From Bacteroidales bacterium (lineage in GTDB: Bacteria > Bacteroidota > Bacteroidia > Bacteroidales > P3): 64,000 bases of DNA. The translations under genes and the position numbers were made by a program. Position 1 is the first letter of the stretch. Each line of letters begins with the position of its first letter. Where the stretch lies: positions 1-64,000 of the forward strand of contig JAFTBM010000022.1 of assembly GCA_017455205.1 (NCBI GenBank). The letters run 5' to 3'. Below the pieces are notes generated by a model. It was not told the origin of the DNA and did no database searches. It saw nothing but the letters and a program-made list of their open reading frames with translations. Shown in pieces: positions 50,303 to 58,800 of the stretch.

Positions 50303-50340
50303 AAAGGAAGTGAACCGAAAGGGGGCTTCCTTTTTCTTTT
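50303..50340 (+). terminator. Intrinsic terminator after rpmH
   Basis: AAAGGAAG (50303-50310) pairs with CTTCCTTT (50326-50333), followed by a T-rich tail to 50340. Confidence 0.8.
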
Positions 50341-50386
50341 AGCCATTTTGAAGCAACCCCAAAGCCAACCCCTCAAACCCCATCCA

Positions 50387-51820
50387 GTGAAAAAAAGCAA
50401 AGCCCCGCTTCCACTCCTACCCAGCGTAGAGATAGCCGATGCCGGTGCCGAAGGCATGGCAGTGGCCAAAGTCGATGGCCTCGTAGTGTTTGTCCCATTC
50501 GCCGTCCCGGGCGACATTGCCGACATTCAGCTCTGCCGCAAGAAGAAGAACTACGCCGAAGGGCGCATCGCCACGCTCCTCTCCCCATCCCCCCTCCGCG
50601 TCGCACCCCAGTGCCCACACTTCGGCACCTGCGGCGGATGCAAATGGCAGACCCTCGCCTACGAAGCACAACTCAAGGCCAAGCAGCAGCAGGTGAAGGA
50701 CAGCCTCGAGCGCATCGGCAAAATCGACTGCTCTGGTATGCAGCCCATCTGTGGCTCGAAGGCCATCTACCACTACCGCAACAAGTTGGAATTCACCTTC
50801 TCCACCAAAGCCTGGCACTCGCTGCCCATCGCACCCGATGCCCCACCGCAACCCGAGTGGGGTGCCCTCGGCTTCCACGTGTCCCGATTGTTCGACAAAG
50901 TGCTTCCCATCACCCAATGTGCCCTGCAGGCCGAACCCTCCAACGCCATCCGCAACGCCGTCCGCGACTATGCAATCCAGCACCAGCTCCCATGCTACGA
51001 CATCCGCAACCACACCGGCTACATGCGCAACCTCGTCGTCCGCTGCACCTCCACTGGGCAATGGATGGTGATAGTCATCGTGGCCGAAGACTCGCCCGAC
51101 CGCCTCTTCCCACTGCTCGACATGCTCCACCATCGCTTCCCAGAAATCACCTCGCTCCAATACATCATCAACCCCAAGTGGAACGACTCCTACGCCGACC
51201 TCGCTGTCCACACCTACCACGGCTCCGACCATATCGAAGAGCAAATGGAAGCCTACCACGGTTCCACCCCCCTCACCTTCATCATCAACCCCAAGTCATT
51301 CTACCAGACCAACTCCGCTCAAGCCCAACGCCTCTACACCCACGTGGCTCAAATGGCCGACCTCCGCCCCACCGACACCCTCTACGACCTCTACACCGGC
51401 ACTGGCACCATAGCCCTCTTCCTCGCCTCGCAGGTCAGCAAAGTGGTGGGCATTGAATATGTGGAAGAGGCCATAGCCGACGCCAAGTCCAACGCCCTGC
51501 GCAACGGCTATGCCAACACCACCTTCGTCGCAGGCGACATGGCACAGGTGCTCACCGCCGACTTCATCGCCCTTCACGGCCGCCCCGACGTCGTGGTAAC
51601 CGACCCTCCCCGCGCAGGAATGCACGAAAAGGTCATCGCCCAACTGCTGGCCGCCCGCCCTCGCAAAATCATCTACGTCAGTTGCAACCCCGCCACCCAA
51701 GCCCGCGACCTCCAGTTGCTCGCCGAAGGCTACCGCGTGGGGCGCATCCAGCCCGTCGACATGTTCCCCCACACCCAGCACGTGGAAAACATCGCCGAGC
51801 TCCTCCTACGCACCGATTGA
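50387..51820 (+). CDS. rlmD: 23S rRNA (uracil(1939)-C(5))-methyltransferase
   Basis: 477 residues from GTG 50387 (VKKSKAPLPLLPSVEIADAGAEG). TRAM domain (VVFVPFAVPGDIADIQL), 4Fe-4S ligands in CPHFGTCGGC and a later Cys in ITQCAL, SAM fold with LYDLYTGTGTIAL, and the catalytic region DPPRAGMHEKV with YVSCNPATQARDL carrying the nucleophilic Cys. A start at 50045 would cross the rpmH gene and its terminator, and is rejected; a TTG at 50348 is an alternative. Confidence 0.92.
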   Translation: MKKSKAPLPLLPSVEIADAGAEGMAVAKVDGLVVFVPFAVPGDIADIQLCRKKKNYAEGRIATLLSPSPLRVAPQCPHFGTCGGCKWQTLAYEAQLKAKQQQVKDSLERIGKIDCSGMQPICGSKAIYHYRNKLEFTFSTKAWHSLPIAPDAPPQPEWGALGFHVSRLFDKVLPITQCALQAEPSNAIRNAVRDYAIQHQLPCYDIRNHTGYMRNLVVRCTSTGQWMVIVIVAEDSPDRLFPLLDMLHHRFPEITSLQYIINPKWNDSYADLAVHTYHGSDHIEEQMEAYHGSTPLTFIINPKSFYQTNSAQAQRLYTHVAQMADLRPTDTLYDLYTGTGTIALFLASQVSKVVGIEYVEEAIADAKSNALRNGYANTTFVAGDMAQVLTADFIALHGRPDVVVTDPPRAGMHEKVIAQLLAARPRKIIYVSCNPATQARDLQLLAEGYRVGRIQPVDMFPHTQHVENIAELLLRTD

Positions 51821-51895
51821 CACCCCCAATTCTCAATTCTCCGTTCTCAATTTTCTATAACCTATAACCCATCACCTATCACCTTTCCCCCACCC

Positions 51896-52005
51896 ACTTG
51901 GTCCGTGTCAACTCCGTGTCAACTCCGTGTCAGGTCCGTGTCACCTCCGACTCGATACGGACCTGACGCGGATCAAACACGAACCAAGCACGGGCGAAAC
52001 ACGGC
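51896..52005. repeat. 11-bp-unit inverted tandem array, class II copy B (10 units)
   Basis: Units: ACTTGGTCCGT, GTCAACTCCGT twice, GTCAGGTCCGT, GTCACCTCCGA, CTCGATACGGA, CCTGACGCGGA, TCAAACACGAA, CCAAGCACGGG, CGAAACACGGC. It aligns unit by unit with copy A at 25399-25508 in the opposite orientation, and is preceded by the same AATTCTCAATTCT motif (51830-51856). It occupies the gap 51821-52213 between rlmD and the antiporter. No gene is seen in the gap and no exact TAnnTTTG is found. Confidence 0.9.
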
Positions 52006-52213
52006 GTAAGTCCCTCCGCAAGAGAGTCGGCATTTGGGAGGCTGAAAGGAGGCATCCCTGCACGGAAAGCATACACCCTTGACTCCAGCGAATGCTTGAA
52101 GCCTCGGAACCATTGCCGCAGAGAATAATTTGCACACCGGGCAATAATGCAGCTGCAATAGCGTTAGCAGGAGAGTGCTACATTGTGAGCCGTGCAAATC
52201 ACAGGAGTCTCGT

Positions 52214-54472
52214 ATGGAAGAATTGCCCGCAATATTTATGGATTTGGCCGTGATACTGGTCACGGCAGGTGTGATTACCGTGGTGTTCAAATGGCTCAAG
52301 CAGCCGCTGGTGCTGGGCTACATCTTGGCTGGTTTTTTTATCGGTCCTCACTTCCCCTGGTTTCCCGCCGTGACGGACACCGAGAGCGTACACGTGTGGA
52401 GCGACATCGGCATCGTGTTCCTAATGTTTGCCCTCGGCCTTGAGTTCAGCCTAAAGAAGTTGAAGAAAGTGGGCGGCACGGGAGCCATCACGGCCTTAAC
52501 CGAACTGGCTATTATGTTCCTCATCGGCAACACGGTGGGGCATCTGCTGGGCTTCAGCGACATGTCGTGCATCTTCCTAGGATGCATGCTCTCCATTTCG
52601 TCGACGGCCATCATCGTCAAGAGCTTCGACGACCTCAAGCTCAAGCAGCAGAAATTCACTTCGACGGTGACTGGGGTGCTGGTGGTGGAGGACATTGTGG
52701 CGGTGCTGCTGCTGGTGGTGCTGGGGACGTTGAGCGTCAGCCGCAGCTTCAACGGGGGAGAGCTGGCGGGGAGCTTGGTGAGGCTGGTGTTTTTCCTGCT
52801 GGTGTGGTTTTTGTTCGGCATCTACTTCATCCCCACGTTCTTGCGCTGGATGCGGCGCTACATGACCGAGGAGACGCTGCTGCTGGTGGCTGTGGGGTTG
52901 TGCTTCGGCATGGTGGTGCTTGCCGCCAAGGCGGGTCTTTCCACCGCCCTGGGAGCCTTCGTCATGGGGGCTATACTGGCCGAGACCATTGAGGCCGACG
53001 TCATCCACCGACTCATCACGCCGCTCAAGAACCTCTTTGCGGCAGTCTTCTTCGTGTCGGTAGGTATGATGGTGCAGCCCGCTGTGCTGGGGCAGTTCTG
53101 GTGGAAGATACTCATCATCGCACTCTGCATCATCGTCTTCAAGAGCATGGCAGCCACCCTCGGGGTGCTGCTTTCGGGCAAGCCGCTGCGCACCGCCGTG
53201 CAGAGTGGGTTCTGCTTCTGCCAGATAGGCGAGTTCTCGTTTATCATCGCTGGGCTGGGTATGAGCTACGGCGTGATCGACGAAAACCTCTACCCGATTA
53301 TCGTCTCGGTGTCGATACTGACCACCTTCGTAACCCCCTATATGATCAAGGGAGCCAACCCTGCCTACGAGTGGATTGAGCCCCGATTGCCCGAAAGCCT
53401 AAAAAAGCACCTCGAGGCTTACAGCAGCCACTCGGGGGGCGATGAAGGTAGCCGCGCCACGGTGGGCGGTTTCCTGCGCAAGCAGCTGGTCAATATCCTC
53501 ATCTATGGAGCCATTTTGGCTGCCATATCGCTGCTCAGCATCAGCCTGCTTCGCCCCTTCCTCGATGGGTTGTTCCACGACCTTGAGGTGCCGCAGATAT
53601 GGAGTCGCCTGATAGGGCTGGTGGGCACCTTGATACTGATGTCGCCGTTCCTGTGGGCGGTGGCCGTGAAAAACGTAAGCCGCAGCAAAATCAAAAAGAT
53701 GTTCAGTGCCTTTCGCTTCTCGCAGGCGGTGGTCATCCCGCTGCTGCTGCTGCGCTACTTTGTGGCCATCTTCGCCGTGGGCATGGTGGTGGCTGGCTAC
53801 GTGGACTTGGCCATAGGCTCGCTGCTGGTGATAGCGGTGGTGGTGGTGGCCGTGGTGCTCTTCTCGCGCCGTGCCGATGGGTTCTATGGCAGGATAGAGG
53901 AGAGCTTCAACAAGAACTTCAACTCGCGCTCGGCACAGGCCGCCTTCCGCATCCCCTCGGGTATGGAGAACGAGTTTGCCATGGAGCGGCTGCGGCTCTC
54001 GCCCGCCTCACCGCTGGCAGGCAAAACCCTCGCCCAAGCCGAAGTCAGAGAGCGCTACGGAGCCAACGTGGTAGCCATTGAGCGGGGCGACACAGTGGTC
54101 GACCTCCCAGGCAAAAGCGAGATACTGATGCCCACCGACGTGCTGACCGTCATCGGCACCGAGGACGAGGTGGGTGCCATCCGTGGCGACATTGAGAAAG
54201 AGGCCGACATGCTGGTCCACGACCATTCCGACCACGAGATGCACATGTATCGCTACCATGTAGAGGCTGGTGGCCCGCTGTGCGGCATGCAGATAGGCAC
54301 CTCGCTGCTGGCCGTCAAGCACCACGTGATGGTGATAGCCATCGAAAGGGGTGGCCAAAAGATAGTCAATCCGCCCAAAGGCACAGTCTTCCTGCACGAC
54401 GACCTGCTATGGTTCGTCAGCCCCGAAGAACTCACCATCGAAGGCTTCGAAAAGAAGATGGTGGAGATGTAG
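52214..54472 (+). CDS. CPA2-family cation:proton antiporter with TrkA-C domains
   Basis: 752 residues from MEELPAIFMDLAVILVTAG. The first 390 residues form the Na+/H+ exchanger domain (PLVLGYILAGFFIGPHF, LFALGLEFSLKKL-type helix, SSTAIIVKSFDDL, LAETIEADVIHRLITPLKNLFAAVFFVSVGMMV). Extra membrane helices follow (about 430-570), then two TrkA-C (RCK_C) ligand-binding domains near 600-750. Probably K+ or Na+ efflux controlled by a nucleotide or ion. An in-frame ATG at 52175 would add an untypical Cys-rich leader. Confidence 0.9.
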   Translation: MEELPAIFMDLAVILVTAGVITVVFKWLKQPLVLGYILAGFFIGPHFPWFPAVTDTESVHVWSDIGIVFLMFALGLEFSLKKLKKVGGTGAITALTELAIMFLIGNTVGHLLGFSDMSCIFLGCMLSISSTAIIVKSFDDLKLKQQKFTSTVTGVLVVEDIVAVLLLVVLGTLSVSRSFNGGELAGSLVRLVFFLLVWFLFGIYFIPTFLRWMRRYMTEETLLLVAVGLCFGMVVLAAKAGLSTALGAFVMGAILAETIEADVIHRLITPLKNLFAAVFFVSVGMMVQPAVLGQFWWKILIIALCIIVFKSMAATLGVLLSGKPLRTAVQSGFCFCQIGEFSFIIAGLGMSYGVIDENLYPIIVSVSILTTFVTPYMIKGANPAYEWIEPRLPESLKKHLEAYSSHSGGDEGSRATVGGFLRKQLVNILIYGAILAAISLLSISLLRPFLDGLFHDLEVPQIWSRLIGLVGTLILMSPFLWAVAVKNVSRSKIKKMFSAFRFSQAVVIPLLLLRYFVAIFAVGMVVAGYVDLAIGSLLVIAVVVVAVVLFSRRADGFYGRIEESFNKNFNSRSAQAAFRIPSGMENEFAMERLRLSPASPLAGKTLAQAEVRERYGANVVAIERGDTVVDLPGKSEILMPTDVLTVIGTEDEVGAIRGDIEKEADMLVHDHSDHEMHMYRYHVEAGGPLCGMQIGTSLLAVKHHVMVIAIERGGQKIVNPPKGTVFLHDDLLWFVSPEELTIEGFEKKMVEM

Positions 54473-54529
54473 GCTGCACGGCAGATCCTGCCCCCTCACA
54501 TTTTTCACCCCAAAAAGCAAATTATTTTG

Positions 54530-54537
54530 TAACTTTG
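54530..54537 (+). promoter_or_regulatory. -7 box TAACTTTG before the restriction-modification locus
   Basis: Exact TAnnTTTG nearly 300 bp upstream of the first coding ATG, implying a long untranslated leader or a separate small RNA. Confidence 0.6.
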
Positions 54538-54543
54538 CAACAC

Positions 54544-54830
54544 CAATCAATAGCAACATAAAAAAGCAGATTATCAGAATAGAACCATCATTATTGAAAT
54601 AGATATAGCGCGTTTGCTGTTTATTAGAAAACGTTCTGAAGCTTGGCCGCAAAAAGAACACATCCAATGATAACGCAAACGTCCACGGCAAGTGGGCGTT
54701 TATCTTTAGGATGTAGGTCAGGCCAAGCACCTCAGAACGTTGGATAAATTCCCACGTTTTTTAGTGCCTGGCCTGGCCTTCGGTTGATTTTCTTTTACTC
54801 GGCATCGACGCATACAACACAATCGCTTGT
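54544..54830 (+). promoter_or_regulatory. Structured leader (or stand-alone RNA) of the restriction-modification operon
   Basis: A rod-like hairpin spans 54631-54742: AACGTTCTGA with TCAGAACGTT, GCTTGGCC with GGCCAAGC, inner ACATCC (54661) with GGATGT (54710), and AAACGTCCAC (54678) with GTGGGCGTTT (54693). The 3' strand GGCCAAGCAC (54722-54731) can instead pair with GTGCCTGGCC (54765-54774), across a T-run at 54758-54763. A last hairpin, CGCATACAA (54809) with TTGTATGTG (54827-54835), covers the start codon. The 54473-54830 gap has no gene. No known Rfam class is recognised. Confidence 0.6.
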
Positions 54831-55826
54831 ATGTGCAACGAGATTGACATCCGCGAGGACTATATTGCTCGGGAATATTCGCCCGAGGTGCTGAACTTGC
54901 TGTTGATTGACCATGGCCGTCGACGTGGGGATAGGACAGATGGCCACGACCATATCATTTGGGCTACCAACAGCTATCAGAGGCTTGGTGAGCGCTATGG
55001 CTTCCACCTGCCCATCACGGCCGACCTCATCACGGGGCAGGCGGGCCGCGTCATTATGCCGCGCGTGGCCAAAAGCTGCGATGTGCAGCAAGAGAGGGTG
55101 CGGGACAGGGCAGAGGTGTTTACCCCGGCGTGGGTGTGCAATGCACAGAACAATCTTGTCGACGAGGCTTGGTTTGGTCGCAAGAATGTGTTCAATACCC
55201 CCAGCGGCATAACTTGGGTTTCCACCGCCGACCCCATTGTCTTCCCCGAAGGGAGGACATGGAAAGACTATGTGGCAGACTTGCGACTGGAGATAAGTTG
55301 CGGCGAAGCCCCCTACCTCACGAGCCGCTACGATGCCGCCACAGGGCAGCCTTTGCCTGTAGGGGAACGAGTGGGGTTGTTTGACCGGAAACTGCGGGTG
55401 GTGAACGAGAATACCGCCACCACGGGGCAGTGGCTTGCAGCGGCGCAGTGGGCACTGAAAAGCACCTACGGCTTCGAGTGGCAAGGCGACAGCCTGCTGA
55501 TTGCCCGCGAAAACCTGCTTTTCTCTTTTGTTGATGCCTATAAAGCCAAATTCGGCAGCAAGCCACAACTGCGGTCGGTGTGCTATGCCGCCTACATCAT
55601 CTCGTGGAACCTGGTGCAAATGGACGGGTTGAAATTCGTGGTGCCGGAGAGTTGCCACGACGACCAGCAACTTGACCTTTTCGGCGTGGCGGCACAAGCC
55701 CCCTGTCCAGGTTGTGCAAAAGACTCGTCGCGTCTGCACAACGGGGTGCACACCATTGTGCGCGACTGGCATCGTCGACCGAAGGAGCGGCAAATCGTGG
55801 AATTCATGCAACTGCTCAAACAATAG
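54831..55826 (+). CDS. Restriction-modification subunit M: N-terminal part of a split adenine methyltransferase
   Basis: 331 residues, the type annotated as restriction endonuclease subunit M in Bacteroidota. RAEVFTPAWVCNAQNNLVDEAWFG matches the EVFTP region (motif X neighbourhood) of N6-adenine methylases. LRLEISCGEAPYLTSRYDAATG is the probable SAM-binding motif I, followed by RVGLFDRKLRVVNEN and AYIISWNLVQMDGLKFVVP. The catalytic motif IV (NPPY) is absent here and is found near the C-terminus of the next protein. The start codon is held in a hairpin. It ends 10 bp before the large subunit. Confidence 0.72.
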   Translation: MCNEIDIREDYIAREYSPEVLNLLLIDHGRRRGDRTDGHDHIIWATNSYQRLGERYGFHLPITADLITGQAGRVIMPRVAKSCDVQQERVRDRAEVFTPAWVCNAQNNLVDEAWFGRKNVFNTPSGITWVSTADPIVFPEGRTWKDYVADLRLEISCGEAPYLTSRYDAATGQPLPVGERVGLFDRKLRVVNENTATTGQWLAAAQWALKSTYGFEWQGDSLLIARENLLFSFVDAYKAKFGSKPQLRSVCYAAYIISWNLVQMDGLKFVVPESCHDDQQLDLFGVAAQAPCPGCAKDSSRLHNGVHTIVRDWHRRPKERQIVEFMQLLKQ

Positions 55827-55836
55827 GAATATCCCG

Positions 55837-58800
55837 ATGGAATACGTATCAACATTCAGAAACAGACTGGTCTACATCTTCCGCATCAACGATGTGGAGC
55901 ACCTCGGCTGCATAAAGATAGGCGAGGCAACAGCCCCCGACGGTTTCTATCAGCCCAACAGCCGCGAACTCAACAAGGCGGCGCGCCAGCGTATCGACCA
56001 ATACACCCGCACGGCGGGCATCCGCTATGAACTGCTGCATACCGAGCAAACGGCCTATGTCGCAGACGGGGCTTTCCGCAGTTTCAACGACAAGCAGGTA
56101 CACGACGTGCTGCTGCGGTCGGGAGTGGTACGCAAGGAGTTTGGCACCGGCAGCCGTGCCACCGAGTGGTTCTGCTGCGACCTTGAAACCGCTTTGGTCG
56201 CTATCGCCGCTGCCAAACGTGGTGAGAGCAGCCTTGAAACCTCACAGGTGAGCAAAGAGCGCTCGCCTGTGGTGTTCCGCCCCGAACAATTGCAGGCCAT
56301 CGGGCAGACCAAGCGGGTTCTGAAAAAGAGCGGTCGCATGCTCTGGAACGCCAAGATGCGCATGGGCAAAACGCTCACCTCGCTGCAGGTGGTCAAGGAA
56401 ATGCAACTGCATCGCACCATCATTGTTACACACAGGCCTGTGGTCGATGCCAGCTGGTATGACGATTTCCACAAGGTATTCTACGAGTCGGACACACCGT
56501 GGCTATACGGCTCGAGAGACAAGGGTGAAGGTGACCTGGAGAGGCTGGAACGCAGTGGCCGACACTACGTCTACTTCGCCTCGCTGCAAGACTTGCGTGG
56601 GTCGAACCGTGTGGGGGGCAATTTCAAGAAGCACGACGACCTGTTCGACACTCCGTGGGACCTCCTCATCATCGATGAGGCTCATGAGGGGACGCAGACT
56701 CCCTTGGGCAAAGCGGTGCAAGAAGCCTTGACCCACGAGGGAACCAAGGTACTCAGCCTCAGCGGTACGCCCTTCAACCTGATGGAGCAGTTTGACGAGC
56801 AGACCACTTTCACCTGGGACTATGTGATGGAGCAGCAGGCCAAGGCCGAATGGCAACGGCTGCATCCGCTGGAGCATAACCCCTACGAGGAACTGCCGAG
56901 AATGAACATCCTCACTTTCGACATCGGGGAATTGCACGAGCACTACGCCGACGGGGAACTGGTTTTCAACTTCAGCGAGTTTTTCCGTACGGGCGCAAAT
57001 GGCAGCTTTGTCCACGAGGCTGATGTCAGCCGCTTTCTCGACATTATTTCCACAACAGGCACCACGCGCTACCCATTCAGCAGCGAAGCCTTGCGCGAGT
57101 TGTTCCACCACACGTTCTGGATTGTTCCGGGCGTGAAGGAGGGGGCTGCGCTGGCCACAATGTTGCGCGACCACCCCGTGTTTGGCAACTACAAGGTGGT
57201 CAATGTGGCTGGCGACGAAGACGAGGAAAGCGTCTACAGCAACGATGCACTGCGTGAGGTGCTGGATGCAATAGGCGACAAGCCGGAGGAAACCTACACT
57301 ATCACCCTCAGTTGTGGCAAACTGACCACCGGCGTAACGGTGCGTCCGTGGACGGCTGTGCTTTACTTGGCAGGCAGCAAAAACACCTCGCCGCAGAGCT
57401 ACATGCAGACCATCTTCCGGGTGCAAAGTCCGGCCATGATAGGCGGGCAGATGAAAACCGACTGCTATGTGTTCGACTTCGCGCCCGACCGCACGCTGAA
57501 AATGGTGGCCGAGGTGGCTCGGATAAGTACCCGCGCCGGCGAGGCCGAGGATGGCGACCGCGAGGCTTTGGGCGACTTCCTCAATTTCTGCCCCATCGTC
57601 AGCTGCAAGGGAACACAAATGCTGCCCTACGATGTGGACCAGATGATGCAGCAATTGAAGCGCGTCTATGTGGACAAGGTGGTGGGCAGCGGCTTCGACG
57701 ACGGACATCTCTACAGCCGCCGGCTGCTCAACCTCAGCAGCGACGAGCTGGAAACCTTTGCCAACCTACGCGAGATTATAGGCAGCACCCGATCCAACGG
57801 CCGCACCCGCGAAGTAGTGATAAACAATCAGGGCTTCGACCAGGAGGAAATAGACAGGCAGAAGAAGGATGCGCACAAGAAGGAAAAGCGCGAACTGACC
57901 GACAAGGAGGCACGCGACCTGTTGGAGAAGAAACGCCGCCGCCAGCAGCGCGACACGGCGGTAAGCATCCTGCGCGGCATCAGCATACGTATGCCGCTAC
58001 TCATCTACGGTGCGCAACTCGAGAGTGAAGAGGAGTCCCTGACACTGGACCGCTTTGTGCAGCTGGTCGACGACGAGTCGTGGCGGGAGTTCATGCCCGC
58101 AGGGGTGGACAAAGAGGTGTTTGCCGTCTACAAGAAGTACTACGACGAGGACATCTTTGCCGCTGCGGGGCATCAGATACGCCAGCTGGCGCGGGCGGCC
58201 GACCGCATGGGGGTTACCGACCGAGTGAAGCGCATCGCCGAGATATTCAACTCGTTCCGCAACCCCGACAAGGAGACGGTACTCACGCCCTGGCAGGTGG
58301 TGAACATGCACATGGCTGACACCGTGGGCGGCTACTGCTTCTACGACGAGAACTACGAGGCTCTCTTGCCCGAACCCCGCTTGGTCGACCAAGGTCTTGT
58401 AACCCAGCGGCTACTCGAAAACAGCTATGCCCGCGTGCTGGAGGTGAACAGCAAGAGCGGCCTCTACCCGCTCTATGTGGCCTACAGCCTCTTCCGCCAC
58501 CGCATCAGGCAGCGGCAGCAAGTGGGAGTCACCTCTACGCCGAGGATAGACTTCGGCTGCGAGGCAAGCCCAAAAGTGGAGCAGGAGGTGTGGAGCGAGG
58601 TGGTGAGGGAAAACATCTTCATCATCTGCAAGACCGAAATGGCACGCAGCATCACCCAGCGCACGCTCTGCGGATTTACCAATGCCAAGCCCAACACCCA
58701 CGTCTACGACGACCTGCTCAACCAGATCAGCAACCGCCGTACCGAATTCATCAGCCGTCTCCTTTCGGGCAGCATATTCAAACAAATCAAAAACAACATG

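Noticed and set aside
50045..50386. N-terminal extension of rlmD
   Set aside because: It runs across rpmH and its terminator; homologues begin near the GTG at 50387.
56503..57708. 401-codon minus-strand frame opposite the R-M gene
   Set aside because: Shadow of the large R-M protein, with no domain signal.
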